Assembly: GCA_003615045.1 (NCBI GenBank)
Contig: ML014155.1
Span: forward strand, 1 to 64,000
Reading direction: 5' to 3'
Length of the DNA: 64,000 nucleotides
Origin: Caulochytrium protostelioides
Taxonomy: Eukaryota; Chytridiomycota; Caulochytriomycetes; Caulochytriales; Caulochytriaceae
The position numbers and the translations under genes were made by a program. Below the pieces are notes generated by a model. It searched no databases. It had not been told where the DNA came from and saw only the letters and a program-made list of their open reading frames with translations. Below, piece by piece: positions 1 through 10,322 of this stretch; position 1 is the stretch's first letter, and the number at the start of each line of letters is the position of its first letter.

Positions 1-53
1 CCTGCGGGCCCGTGGGGCCGCTAGACTAGGCTGCAGCCCTGCTGCGGGCCACG

Positions 54-926
54 ATGTTTCTGATCAGGATCTTCGGGTATCTGGCACTTGCGTGCTTGAC
101 GCTAGCGACGCCAGTGCACGAAAACTCACATGCGGGTCGCAGAAGGAAGGATGAAGCCACTGCGTATTATGATCTTCTGAAGTTAACGAATGCTCGCAAC
201 TTCAATCAAGCGGTAGCTAATGGGGTAACGGAGTCTCCGTCCTTCAAGGTCCACATCAATAAGGCCGTTGCGGACTTGCAAAGAAATGGCTTGGGTGTGC
301 ACGATGGCGTCGCACTGGAGCAGGTCATGATGTCGCATTTCAAACGTGAGTTAACGGTACATTCCGCGATCTTGAATATTCGTGATGCCGTTACCGCTGA
401 GTACGTTGCAAGAAATCTCAAAGATGGATATACCGCTTCCGACGTCGCCGCTAGTGTACCCAATATTGCACAACGGGCTCGTGATGCCGCGGTGGTGCCG
501 CTGATGTCGGTGATCCAGTCATCTTTGAAAGTCTACCGATCAAGTAATAGCCTGATTCGTCGAGATGGTGCGGAAGACTTTCCTGATCATCTCAAGTACA
601 TCCTGAATTGGATTGCTTGGATCTATTTGTGGGGTGTGATTGCATTCTGCCTTCTTCATCCCTACTTTGAAACGTTACAGTACGCAGCCTCAGAGACATT
701 TTTGCAGAACCTGATAAGCCCCTACTTTTTGGGCAACACGCTTCCGGGGTACCTCTTGTTTGGTATGATGATTGGCTATTTCGCTGAAGTGGTCATTAAC
801 TTCTTTTGTTGGGTTTTGAAGCTCATCATCACGAAATGGCGATACGCTTTTGATTACCCTGGGCAAAAGAAGCCAGAGCCAAAGTCGAAGCTTGAAGCAT
901 TGCCCGATTTGGCCGACGCCTTCTGA
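54..926 (+). CDS. Hypothetical membrane protein with signal peptide and two C-terminal hydrophobic segments
   Basis: I do not recognise a family. The 290-residue frame starts at the first ATG. It opens with a hydrophobic stretch (about residues 1-19) that reads as a signal peptide or N-terminal anchor. A mostly soluble region rich in Ala, Val, Asn and Arg follows to about residue 180. Two aromatic-rich hydrophobic segments lie at about 187-207 and 228-260, with a short basic/Pro tail after them. This suggests a secretory-pathway membrane protein with its N-terminal domain outside the cytosol. Base composition is much closer to 50% GC than in the genes after 20 kb. An AT-rich 3' flank (about 930-1010) follows the stop. 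Upstream sequence is cut by the window edge, so an earlier exon cannot be excluded. Confidence 0.6.
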   Translation: MFLIRIFGYLALACLTLATPVHENSHAGRRRKDEATAYYDLLKLTNARNFNQAVANGVTESPSFKVHINKAVADLQRNGLGVHDGVALEQVMMSHFKRELTVHSAILNIRDAVTAEYVARNLKDGYTASDVAASVPNIAQRARDAAVVPLMSVIQSSLKVYRSSNSLIRRDGAEDFPDHLKYILNWIAWIYLWGVIAFCLLHPYFETLQYAASETFLQNLISPYFLGNTLPGYLLFGMMIGYFAEVVINFFCWVLKLIITKWRYAFDYPGQKKPEPKSKLEALPDLADAF

Positions 927-1566
927 TCTTGATTTTGTTTATTAAACTATCATATAATATAAACTATCATATTTATTAGCAGCATAAGTCATCATTTCAA
1001 TAATTCATTTTAATCACTGGAAACTTGTTTGGCCCCTACACCATCACATCGACCATACTACTCATCATTGTCCGTCCATCCAAGGCGGCAGCGGTCACAT
1101 GTATGCAGGTGCGGTGTAATTCCATCAATCTCATCAAGTTTGTGAACCGCGCCCTCCATGCCGTCCTGAATATCCAGCGCTACCTACTGGCCTCCCCGGT
1201 TAGGTCTGCTGCACTGCCGCGTCACGGCGGGGCTTGTTGCAGGTTGTGGTTGGCAAGTTCATCCGGTGCTAAGCCTCGACTCAATTCGTGTGCTTCCTAA
1301 ACGACACATGTTGCCTTTATCGGGTATCCATCGTGGCCCAGTTCTGCGATGAGTGGAAGCCACTTGAGAGATCACGTTCCAGACTAGCGGTGTCCCCCCT
1401 TACTTACTTTGTACTTCGATTACGCAACGGCCGTTCTTATTCCGTCGCGTCAGAACGATCGACACGGTTGTTCCCTCAAACTCGTGTTACCCCTGTATAT
1501 CTGAATCCAGTCACTGCCACAATCCACATCTTGCCTTGAGTACCTTATGACCATATGCAAGCTTAA
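927..1566. other. Intergenic, AT-rich trailer plus a transposon relic
   Basis: The first ~90 bases are AT-rich and probably form the 3' untranslated and polyadenylation region of the preceding gene. A Fanzor C-terminal relic sits at 1107-1271. I see nothing else supportable up to the ATG at 1567. Confidence 0.5.
1107..1271 (+). pseudogene. Fanzor (OrfB/TnpB-like) C-terminal fragment, copy A
   Basis: This short stretch aligns by eye with the C-terminal end of the larger Fanzor relic on the minus strand at 18664-18820. In the core segment I counted 33 identical bases of 41. The translation keeps the outline of the last RuvC motif and following tail: a FVNR..H..LNI pattern, then a run matching the LASPVR.AALPRH tail of the other copy. 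The catalytic Asp of the family's N-R-D motif is replaced by Ala (NRA). No upstream RuvC-I or RuvC-II region is visible, so only the tail remains. This is a dead fragment of an element related to the 18.7-19.9 kb copy. Confidence 0.6.
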
Positions 1567-3519
1567 ATGGCGACACAAGCAGCATGGCGGGAGCAGATAA
1601 TGAGTCAGCTGGTTCCCCTCGACCATGCTGAGGCTGACTCGGGCGAAGTCGCGTTGCGAACGTATCGGGCAGTCATACCAGCGTTGGCGGGCTACGATCC
1701 CACTGAGGATTCCATACCTGCAACCCCGCCCATTCCGCGGCTTCCTACAGGCATCCATCGCTTGGCTATTTGGATCACGAGCGATTCGCCCCTAGCCAAT
1801 CCCGACGCCAACCACGCCGGCTCGCTCATGACGCCACCCGTTCTTCCCGGGCAGTCAGGACTCCACCTCTCCGTCCAAACGGATAAAATGATGCCTCTCG
1901 ATCTCAATGTCGTGGCTGCGTACCTCCGGCAGATGGGATGGGACGCCAGGGTAGCTATGCTGGGGGGGATTGTCTCTCGGCAGCCATTGCCGCGACACTG
2001 CACAGATCATGCCAACCGGAGCATTCACGACCGGCCATGTCTCGCCGATTCTGAGGCGGCAATGAATGTGAACAGTGATACGCTGTTGCTCGACCGGGGG
2101 GCTTTTGTCGGTGCGCAAAACTGGTACCATCTCTTTGTGCCTGATTATCGGGGCTACGTACCCTGTGATCTTGTACCTGCGTCAGGGGCTGTTAGATCGT
2201 CAGCAGCCTCGCCTCATCGATGGCCTCTGTTCGAAAGATTGCGTAATTTGGCACTGCATAGCACGGCGTGTTATGCTGGTGCCCAGCGCGATTTTGTATC
2301 CTTCCGTCTGGATTTGCAGTCGACGATCGACGCGCAACTAGATAAGTCTTATCAAGAGGACAAAACGCGTGTACCGCTTTCGACAAGCGCCACTTCGTCT
2401 TATGTAGCGATGGCTTACACGTGGATGCAGGTCCTCGATACAGCTGAGCAGAATCAAGCTTGGCTTGCTTGCATGAAGGCCATGAAACCACCGGATAAAC
2501 TTGCTGCGCCTGCATGGACCTGGAGCGTGATGCGTCTCTACCAAACGACTGTCGAAAATCAAGTTTTCGTCGAGGACTTGATGCGGAATACCATTCGCTC
2601 CGTTTACATAGCACCTGCCGTCCCCCCGACCTTATTCGCTGCGATCTACCGTCTTGAGCAGACAGGTCTTCACGCTTCCTACCATCTGTCCCCCTTTGCA
2701 GGCGCGACACATCTTCATCCCAGCCAGCAGTGGTTTCTTAAATTGATACCCACGACGACGTTATGGCATGTCGTTCCCCTGACCCACGCCGTTTTTGCCG
2801 ACCGGTATCAGCTTGACGCCGTCCCTGCGAACGCGAGCTTTGCACGGAAAGCCTCTCGGGCGATGACGCGCGGGGATGCGGACCTCGAAGCCCCTGGTTT
2901 TGCTTCTCAGGCTCGGCAGAATTGGCTGTTTTTAATGACTCAGCCTGAAGGATACCAGTCCCGTCATACACGTGACGGCACGATAGCAGAGCCATGGATT
3001 ACCTTACCCTGGCACATTCGGTATCCGCCCGCGCTGCCCTCGCCCCGCCTCCCGGTGACCGAAAAAGCCACGGCGATGCGCGATCATCACACTCTGCCCC
3101 CGCTTTGGAGCATGCTGACCCTCGAGGCTTCGTCATCGCTGGCATGTCACTGGTCGATGAGCTATGTGGGCCACATCCCGGCACTGCGCTCTGTGCTCGA
3201 GGAAGAGCTAGCAAAAGAGCCAGCGCTGGGTTCTCGTGCTGTGTTTCTGATGGACGATCGACTCTGGCCGCTGTTCGATCCACACCAACTGGCGGAGCCG
3301 CATGTATGCCCCGATGAACGCCTTCAGCCGATCATCAGTCTTCCAGCGTGGAATGTGACACCCATGACCATTTCAGTCCCGTATGCAGACATGGCAGACG
3401 ACCGTATTGTCGTATCGGGCAACCTCTTGGCGGTTGCATTGTGTTTACTGGTCGTAGTTTGTTTCACATGGCGGTCATCTGATATATCTCCTCGGCGATC
3501 TTCCCATAAAGTGTCATAA
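1567..3519 (+). CDS. Unknown protein with a C-terminal transmembrane anchor
   Basis: A 650-residue frame with an ATG start and no recognisable domain. There is no N-terminal signal peptide. A hydrophobic segment near residues 618-637 is followed by a short basic Ser/Arg tail ending at the stop, which suggests a tail-anchored or single-pass membrane protein. The long N-terminal part is rich in Trp, Tyr and Pro and looks folded rather than low-complexity. Codon third positions are less GC-rich than in genes such as LRG1 downstream. A TYRAVIP-like segment near residue 32 recalls the start of the GPI-transamidase subunit PIG-S, but the rest does not match, so I make no functional call. The gene is convergent with the hydrolase gene, with 181 bases between the stops. 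Confidence 0.65.
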   Translation: MATQAAWREQIMSQLVPLDHAEADSGEVALRTYRAVIPALAGYDPTEDSIPATPPIPRLPTGIHRLAIWITSDSPLANPDANHAGSLMTPPVLPGQSGLHLSVQTDKMMPLDLNVVAAYLRQMGWDARVAMLGGIVSRQPLPRHCTDHANRSIHDRPCLADSEAAMNVNSDTLLLDRGAFVGAQNWYHLFVPDYRGYVPCDLVPASGAVRSSAASPHRWPLFERLRNLALHSTACYAGAQRDFVSFRLDLQSTIDAQLDKSYQEDKTRVPLSTSATSSYVAMAYTWMQVLDTAEQNQAWLACMKAMKPPDKLAAPAWTWSVMRLYQTTVENQVFVEDLMRNTIRSVYIAPAVPPTLFAAIYRLEQTGLHASYHLSPFAGATHLHPSQQWFLKLIPTTTLWHVVPLTHAVFADRYQLDAVPANASFARKASRAMTRGDADLEAPGFASQARQNWLFLMTQPEGYQSRHTRDGTIAEPWITLPWHIRYPPALPSPRLPVTEKATAMRDHHTLPPLWSMLTLEASSSLACHWSMSYVGHIPALRSVLEEELAKEPALGSRAVFLMDDRLWPLFDPHQLAEPHVCPDERLQPIISLPAWNVTPMTISVPYADMADDRIVVSGNLLAVALCLLVVVCFTWRSSDISPRRSSHKVS

Positions 3520-3700
3520 AAATATACGTTCAGGCCCTAGGGTGTGTAGTTTGCCCCTGGGGGCAAGGGCGAGATCTCTGTTCCAACAGCTCGGCCGTAC
3601 CAGGCATGTGCCCAGCGCGGGAAAGAGAAGGGTTCTAAACGCATTTTTATCGTAAAGCTTGTGATATATGCGGTTGCTCGCGTCCGTGTGAGGGACTGCA

Positions 3701-5461
3701 TCATTGTACATACGGATAAACACTTGCATAAAGAGCGGCATTTCCGTCACCGTTGAGATGCACGCCATCGTCTGTCAATGCCTTCATCTTTTCCATCCAT
3801 ACCGGCGTCCGCTCGGTGATGATGGCCTCATCCAGCGTATCACCCCGGGTCGGCTGCTCCATCTCCGCCGTCACCGTGATGTTTGTCGCTTTCGTCGTGT
3901 CCGTCAGCCACTGCGGGCCCAGGAACGTCGACCATGTGTCCATCACGTCGACGCTCGGTATCGATGCTGCGGCGCGGGCCGAGGCCGCGCGGTACTTCAG
4001 CATGCGAGTCACTGCCGTTGTGCCGCCCGTCGCCCGCATATGCGGCGTCATGACGATTACCCGGGTCGTCGGCCAGGCGGTGCGGACCATGAAGACCATC
4101 ACACGTAGCTGCGCCTCGAACAAGGGCAGCGCGACCCCGAGCATGCCTTGGGAGAAATCGTTTTGACCCCAAAACAAGGTCACCGCATGGGGCGACCTAC
4201 CTGGGGCAATAACAGCGCGCGCCATATATAGCAACGAAGCGGGCGTATAAACGTTCGTGTTGCTGGACTGGATCCCACGATTGATCACATCACGGACGCG
4301 GAGTTGCGCTGCGGACAACAGATTGGTCCAGCCAGCGAGATTGCTGCCGTACTGGGTGATCGAATCACCAAAACAGATAATGGGGTCGGACCAGCCACGT
4401 ATGGATCGTGGCGGCCCGGCGCTCTGTGACGCGGTCGAGGCACGAGCCGCCTCGTCTTCGGCACGGAAAGAACGCAGTAGCTCCATGTCGGTGAGTCGTG
4501 CGACGACGTAAGGGCCCCGATCAATCTCGGCGGATGCGCCGCGTGCGGATCCAACGATGTTATCTAGGTCGTGCAAGGCTGATGCAATGCCTTGGGGGTC
4601 ATTGAGCCCCAGGTCCAGATAGAGAGCAATGGCTTCTTTGTGCCATGCGCCGGTAATGGTGGTAGAGAGGAGTTGGGCCCCTTGGTAGCGTTCGATGGCA
4701 TGAAAATCGTAGGAAACGCTAGGATCGTCATCCAGGCGCAGGGAGCCTGTATACCGCCAGACACTGACCATGCCAGCGAGGGGCGCGGGCGACTGGAGTA
4801 GCGTCACGCGGCCAAAGGCGGCCGTCTCTTTGATGTTTCTTGTGAGCGCTTCCCAGTCGACGCCGGCCGTCACCATGATTGCCAGATGGTAGTCGAGTAA
4901 GGTATCGATGCTCGGCGAGTGCTCTGGCCCAGAAAGCTCCGCCATCATGGTATTTTGTACCGTCTGGAACCAGGAGGTGACGGTGCGGTTCGCCCGCTGC
5001 TTGTCGGTGAGACCCATGGTGTACTCGTCCTCCATCACCGTGTACAGGAGCGCCCGCGACACCCAGGCTTCATCGGCCGACGCATCGCCGGACGTGGTGG
5101 CGCTGATCGACTTGCGTGGTGTTCGCGGACGGTTCAGCACGCGTCGTTTCATCATGGGCGTGGGTGCCGGCGTCTCCTCACTTTGACGCATGAAGCGCTG
5201 CATTTGTTGATTGAGGGGAATCATCTCGTCAGGATAGGAATCGAACGCCGGCAGCGTCGGGGCGACAGGCGGTGGGGCGAGCGTGGGGCGGAAGGCGAGG
5301 TATCCGATCAGGACCGTGACGGCTGCAACGGCGAAGACCGCAGCGCCAATGAATGGAACGCGGAGGGGCGGCATCCAGCGGTGCCATCGCGAGGGCGCGG
5401 TCTCGGTCTCGCCGAGACAAGCGAGCGCCCCATCAGGGCTGTCATCCGGTTTGTCGCTCAT
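3701..5461 (-). CDS. SGNH/GDSL-family esterase-like protein with N-terminal membrane anchor
   Basis: A 586-residue protein. One hydrophobic segment (about residues 34-57) follows a short cytosolic tail, giving a probable type II membrane topology. Residues 125-350 form a region I cannot assign. The C-terminal ~230 residues show the SGNH hydrolase blocks in order: block I FGDSIT with the nucleophile Ser367, block II NRG with the oxyanion Gly396, block III GQND with Asn434, and block V DGVH with Asp565 and His568. This resembles the isoamyl-acetate-hydrolase (IAH1) group of small esterases. Catalysis of ester hydrolysis is a family inference; substrate is unknown. A Ser/Asp/Thr-rich insert lies between blocks III and V. 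The gene starts 1.3 kb from the divergent CFAP58 gene. Confidence 0.85.
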   Translation of the reverse strand: MSDKPDDSPDGALACLGETETAPSRWHRWMPPLRVPFIGAAVFAVAAVTVLIGYLAFRPTLAPPPVAPTLPAFDSYPDEMIPLNQQMQRFMRQSEETPAPTPMMKRRVLNRPRTPRKSISATTSGDASADEAWVSRALLYTVMEDEYTMGLTDKQRANRTVTSWFQTVQNTMMAELSGPEHSPSIDTLLDYHLAIMVTAGVDWEALTRNIKETAAFGRVTLLQSPAPLAGMVSVWRYTGSLRLDDDPSVSYDFHAIERYQGAQLLSTTITGAWHKEAIALYLDLGLNDPQGIASALHDLDNIVGSARGASAEIDRGPYVVARLTDMELLRSFRAEDEAARASTASQSAGPPRSIRGWSDPIICFGDSITQYGSNLAGWTNLLSAAQLRVRDVINRGIQSSNTNVYTPASLLYMARAVIAPGRSPHAVTLFWGQNDFSQGMLGVALPLFEAQLRVMVFMVRTAWPTTRVIVMTPHMRATGGTTAVTRMLKYRAASARAAASIPSVDVMDTWSTFLGPQWLTDTTKATNITVTAEMEQPTRGDTLDEAIITERTPVWMEKMKALTDDGVHLNGDGNAALYASVYPYVQ

Positions 5462-6777
5462 GGCCTGGTCGAGAGAGCGACCGAGTGGGGCGTCGGGGTG
5501 GCTATGACGGTCACATGGATACGGCAGACGAGCTGTTGACGTAGACAGAGACGTCAGCTGCGACGCGCCAGTGTCGGCGTCTGTGAAGACTTTGACGGTG
5601 TCACGGGAGTGACCACTTGTAAGCCTATCCTTGCTGTTCCACGTGACGGATGAGTCTCATGCAATGGGTTCAGGGCAGAGGACACTGTCACAATCCCATC
5701 CGAGCCCCACATACAGGGTGAGTCGCGCGTACCAATCATGTTGGTCCGTATACGCTCTCTGTATGGCCTTGTATGCTTCGCCATCCGCCACAACTCCGAA
5801 AGCCAGTCACAGCCGTCATGGAATGGGAGGCTTGTCTGCCCTTCCTTGCTCTTGGGGCTGGCGGAGTTCCGCAGGGCCAAGCATGCTTGGCCGAGGAAGC
5901 TCGAATCCCAAAAGAGCGTGCTCCTTTTTATTTTATTTTTTGTAGGCTTGTTGATCGTCGGGTGACAGCGCCACGGCGCCGATGTTCAGGTCAGTCGCGG
6001 GTCATACAAACCCCGCCCGTCGTTGTCGCTCGCTGAGCGGTCGGGGAGCCAAAAGAAGAAATCCGAGTGTGAGAGAGGCGGAGAAACGGGGGCGTCGAGG
6101 GATCGGCCCTCAGGGGGAAGCACCATCACGCATCAGAAACCCAGCCACACGGATCGGGGCCGACACAACACTGCACAATCGGCGATCACTCACCTTCCGC
6201 GGCACTGCTGCGGCGCGATTGCATGGCGCTGCCTCGTCTGCGAGGGCCGTGGTCGAGTGTCGGATGACGCAGTCTCGTCGTATGGAGTATGGCGGAAGCG
6301 AACGGAATAGAATCGAGAGACACGGGTTCGTATCACCGGCGGCCCACGCGGCAGCATTACGCCATCGCTCGCCACCTCCGGCGAGCAATCCAGCAGTGGT
6401 ATTCAGGGGCCTCTTGATGAGGGCTCGCTTGATCATGATCCTTGTTTCGCAACCTTCGATTGTCATGCCTCGGGCGATCGGCGATCGACTGGGAACTGTC
6501 TGGCGATCTCGTCGCTACCTGACGATTACTTTACCGTCGTCGACCCCATAGCCCGTTTACGCGCCGAGCCTGCGAGCTCCTGCGAACATCCCGACCGAGT
6601 GAAAGTGTCGATCGCGCTTACCAACGACCCTCATTCTCGCACTCAAGCTCTCGTGTTATTACGGATCGCGCCGCGACTCGCAGCGGTCGTCTGGGCTCGT
6701 TGAGTTTTACTGTGGTCGGTCGGCCCTCCTTGTTGTTGCGATCAGGGTGATCTGCACCGCACCTGTGCTTATTAAGA
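5462..6777. other. Divergent intergenic region, no supported gene
   Basis: About 1.3 kb between the divergent hydrolase and CFAP58 starts, so it should hold both promoters. Frames of up to 189 codons cross it but show no domain, hydrophobic pattern or coding-like composition. A tRNA-like stretch near 6247-6350 fails structurally (see rejected items). Confidence 0.4.
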
Positions 6778-9700
6778 ATGGCTGAGGCCGACCTTGCGGT
6801 CGCTGGGATACCACAGTCCAACGCGGGTTCGATTAGCTTAAACGATGGGTCACTCAGTGCGGATCCTCCCGCGATCGCCGTAGCCTCAGCGGATGCATCG
6901 ACCGCTGGCCTAAATCGCTTGCCTACGATGAGCAGCATGACATGTCCGCATGACAGTTCAGTATTGGCACTGGTGGACACCTTCGAGTTACATGATCCCA
7001 CGCACGATGTCATCCCCCAAGAACTTCGACAGCAGTTCGCATTCCATATGGATCGGTATACCCAGGCTAGACAGTTGATTCGGGATGAGCTCATCCACAT
7101 CAGAGGTGATGCTGATTTGTCGCAGGAACTAAAAGACTTCTTACCCGAATTGTGCAAACTCTATCGTGCGTTGATGCGCTCGAAGGCTCAGTCACAGAAA
7201 ATGTACAAAGAATTCGGCGAGCTCTCGCTGACCTACCGTGAGAACGCAGAGTCTTGTGATCAGACCCGAGACAAAAGCGCCGCCGATCAGGAGCAGATTG
7301 CTCAGTTGCAGCAGCACATCGGTGCCGTCCGCGCTGAGATCGAGCGTTTAGCGACCGAAGATGAAGCTGCCAAAAAACAATTGCGCCAATACCGCTACGA
7401 TATCACGCACTTGAATGAACAGATCGCCAAAGGAGTGCATCTGAGTACGGAGCAAGAAAAAGCTTTCTCGATCCTGATTCGCAACAAGGAGTCTCTGACG
7501 CGGGACCGCGACGCCGAGCTCGAGCGCGTGAATGAGGCCCGCATGACGCTGACGGAACTCTCTGATCGCATCCGCTTTGCTGATAAAGACAAGCGCAAAG
7601 TCGACGCACAGATCTATGACATCAAGGACCAGATGGGTCAAGCCAAGATGCAGCTTGAAAATGAAAATCGGACCAAAGAGCGATTGGACCAAGAGCTCAA
7701 GGAACTGCGAGGCATTGTGAACGGCAAAAACGCGGACGTGCGGTCTAAAATGGACTTTGTGGAGCGAGCCAAGGCAGACATTGCTCAGATGGAAGCCCAC
7801 ATCGCCAGCCAGAAGGGTCTTGTTGAGAAGATCATGGCGGAGCAAGACGTGCTGACCGCACGCATTGCCAAGCTAAAAGTGTTGAGCCGCGAACAAACCA
7901 AGCTGACCACCGAACTGGTTCAACGAAACTATGCCTCGCAACGTGATCTGGATCTCCGCCGCTCCGATTTGATGCGACTCCGTCAAGAAGTGAAAAAAGT
8001 CAAGAAGATCAAAGAAGCGTTACAGAAGCGCAACGCCGTCCTCGAGCAGGACCGCCAAGTCTCTGAATTACAACGCAAAATCATCCGTGAAAAACTTGAC
8101 AAAGTGCTGAAAGAGATCGATGAAATGAAGCAGCGCATCGACACTCCTCGCAAGATGGTCGAGGATTTGGCCCGCGAACGGAAGGTCGTTTCCCGTAGCT
8201 TAGAGCGGAGCGTAAGCCAAGCTGAGCGTCAGCAGGCCATCTTGCTGTCCCTGCGACAGACGCATGGTACTATGACTGTGGATATTGATCGCTCTCACCA
8301 AGCGCTCCAAGTTTTGGAAGAACGGATCCGTATGACGGAGCACGAACGAGATGTTGCCGTTAACTACATCGCGCAACTCCAGCAGCGCTGCGTTGAACAT
8401 GTCAAGGAAATCAAAGAAAAGGAGCACGAGATCTTTCTTAACAAAAAACGTCGTATGCACACCGAAGCTAAGCTTCAGCATCAAGTGAACCTTTATCAGG
8501 CCGTACAGAGCGATCGTAACCTACACTGCAAGCACCTCTTGGAATCTCAGGCCGAAATTGCGGCGATGAAGCGCAAGCTCAAAGCAATGAACTTCCGCAT
8601 TAATGCGTGCAAGGACGAAATTACGATGTGCGAGCAAACTATCGCGCGAGACCGTCTTGAGCAGGCCAGACTCAAGCGCGAGGCGGAGATCAATGCCGAA
8701 GAGATCGCCAAGCTACAAACTCAGAACAGTATGGCCAACACATATATGCGGTCGCAGCAAACCGAAGAGGTCAAGCTAGACTCCTTTGTGAAAGAAGCCG
8801 TCATTGAGCAACAGCGCCAGGAAACGGCGATTCAGGCCTTGATTCGTCAACGCGACGAACTCGCCATTCAGATTCAGAAGCAGTCAGAAGAGATGGTAGA
8901 AACGCATCGCATGTTGCAACTCCAGCAAGCAAGCCTTCTCAGCGACGAGCGATACTACGGCTCGAAACTCGCTGAGATTCAAGCGGTGAAGGCTGATGTT
9001 TTACGTCTTCGTTGTTCCGAGATCGAGTTGACAGAAAAGAAAAGCCAGATCATGATCACACGCCATGGCCTCCGTCGTCTCGATCGTGAACTGATGCAGG
9101 AGCGTATCCAAGCCAAGGCGCTGGAGGGTGAATTGCAGTTCCGCGTAAATATTCATAGTTGGCGGAAGCTTGAAAGTGCCAATCCAAAAGTATTTTCTCT
9201 GCTGCAACTGCTGCATACGCTTCAGCGGAAAATTCTTCAGCGCCACCACGATGCTCAAGAAAGCGAGCGCGCGATTCGTGAGCAGGAGAAGGTCTACATC
9301 GCCCTCCGGGCATGGACGACGCAATCACTCGGCCAAAAAACCGCCGAGCACCTGTCTCAATTGACACAGACCTTGCAGGAGAAGCAGATGCAATTGACCA
9401 ACGCGGATGCCGCACTGAGACTGTACAAAGCTCAAATTCGTGAGCATGACTACCACATAGAGCTGCTCGACCGTCAGTTAACAGGTGTGGAGCAAGCGTT
9501 CTTGGCGCAATGGCGTGGACGACTGGACGAATACCTTCAGCAAAAGCGTGAATCTCACCGTGGCATCTCGCGCTCTTCCCGTCATCCGACATGTTCGACG
9601 CCGGCTCATGAGCACCTGTCAGCTCATCTTAATGGGGCGGGAATTTCCTCCTCCAATGCTGCACGCATTGTGGAACTGACCGACGCTGAGGCCGAAGCTG

Positions 9701-10077
9701 AAGCCGAGTTGCAAGCTCAGCTCGAAAAAGATTTCCGTGCTGAGAGCGCTAGGCTGACTCCGCAAAAGATGAGGGAAGGCCCGGATGAAGATGCCGTGGC
9801 TCAGTCAGCAACTGTCTTGCATACAGAGAACGTCTCTGCAGCCGGAAATATTGAAACGAAAAGCATGGACGGTCTGGCTGCGAGGGAATCCACGGTGATC
9901 TCCCGTTCGGAACTGAACGTTGATTCTGAGACGGTTCCACACGGCAGCACCGGCTCTGCCGCGACGGCTGAGTTGGACACGGAGGTAGAGCCGGCTGCCA
10001 AAACCAATGAGGCCGATGACGCGAGGGTCGTTCAGTTGCCGCCTCTTCCGAAGCTGCCTGAATCATCTCAGTCTTAA
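6778..10077 (+). CDS. CFAP58: Cilia- and flagella-associated protein 58 (CFAP58/CCDC147-like)
   Basis: A 1099-residue, nearly continuous coiled-coil protein, somewhat longer than the ~870-residue animal homologue. Two blocks decide the assignment. Near residues 564-590 there is a segment of the form K.Q...LYQAVQSDRNL followed by SQ.EI..MKRKLK. Near residues 785-805 there is a NIHSWRKLE block followed by LLHTLQRKI. Both correspond to well-conserved CFAP58 positions. Residues ~1-100 are a divergent head, and ~960-1099 an Ala/Glu/Ser-rich tail likely to be disordered. CFAP58 is an axonemal and basal-body-associated coiled-coil protein needed for normal motile flagella in animals. Its presence, with DRC9 and CFAP57, implies a swimming zoospore stage. 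The gene converges on the TBC gene (245 bases between stops) and is less GC-rich than LRG1 or UTP21. Confidence 0.9.
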   Translation: MAEADLAVAGIPQSNAGSISLNDGSLSADPPAIAVASADASTAGLNRLPTMSSMTCPHDSSVLALVDTFELHDPTHDVIPQELRQQFAFHMDRYTQARQLIRDELIHIRGDADLSQELKDFLPELCKLYRALMRSKAQSQKMYKEFGELSLTYRENAESCDQTRDKSAADQEQIAQLQQHIGAVRAEIERLATEDEAAKKQLRQYRYDITHLNEQIAKGVHLSTEQEKAFSILIRNKESLTRDRDAELERVNEARMTLTELSDRIRFADKDKRKVDAQIYDIKDQMGQAKMQLENENRTKERLDQELKELRGIVNGKNADVRSKMDFVERAKADIAQMEAHIASQKGLVEKIMAEQDVLTARIAKLKVLSREQTKLTTELVQRNYASQRDLDLRRSDLMRLRQEVKKVKKIKEALQKRNAVLEQDRQVSELQRKIIREKLDKVLKEIDEMKQRIDTPRKMVEDLARERKVVSRSLERSVSQAERQQAILLSLRQTHGTMTVDIDRSHQALQVLEERIRMTEHERDVAVNYIAQLQQRCVEHVKEIKEKEHEIFLNKKRRMHTEAKLQHQVNLYQAVQSDRNLHCKHLLESQAEIAAMKRKLKAMNFRINACKDEITMCEQTIARDRLEQARLKREAEINAEEIAKLQTQNSMANTYMRSQQTEEVKLDSFVKEAVIEQQRQETAIQALIRQRDELAIQIQKQSEEMVETHRMLQLQQASLLSDERYYGSKLAEIQAVKADVLRLRCSEIELTEKKSQIMITRHGLRRLDRELMQERIQAKALEGELQFRVNIHSWRKLESANPKVFSLLQLLHTLQRKILQRHHDAQESERAIREQEKVYIALRAWTTQSLGQKTAEHLSQLTQTLQEKQMQLTNADAALRLYKAQIREHDYHIELLDRQLTGVEQAFLAQWRGRLDEYLQQKRESHRGISRSSRHPTCSTPAHEHLSAHLNGAGISSSNAARIVELTDAEAEAEAELQAQLEKDFRAESARLTPQKMREGPDEDAVAQSATVLHTENVSAAGNIETKSMDGLAARESTVISRSELNVDSETVPHGSTGSAATAELDTEVEPAAKTNEADDARVVQLPPLPKLPESSQS

Positions 10078-10322
10078 TCAACTTTATAGCAGTGTGGATT
10101 GAGTATCTCTCCGAAAACTGTAATACGATTGAACAAGATGCATAGGTTGTAAACAGGAGACATAGAATCAATGCCCGTATGAGGTGATGGAAGAGTGCTG
10201 GGCACCGCGAATGTTGTTCACAAGATGAGCCACTATGCTGCGAAAAACGGGGGGCGGCTTGATATTGCTTTCTGTTCATCAGCATTTTCAACTGTTTCGA
10301 TGGGTCATTGAGTTTATATGAC

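Noticed and set aside
1567-3519. PIG-S (GPI transamidase subunit) identity
   Set aside because: Only a seven-residue resemblance near the N-terminus; the C-terminal helical region and N-terminal membrane segment of PIG-S are absent.
6247-6350. tRNA-Ser-like stretch (GGGCCGT..GCGGCCC ends, GGTCGAG and GGGTTCG motifs)
   Set aside because: The ends pair, but the T-stem has several mismatches and the D and anticodon arms cannot be drawn with normal spacing. No anticodon can be assigned.
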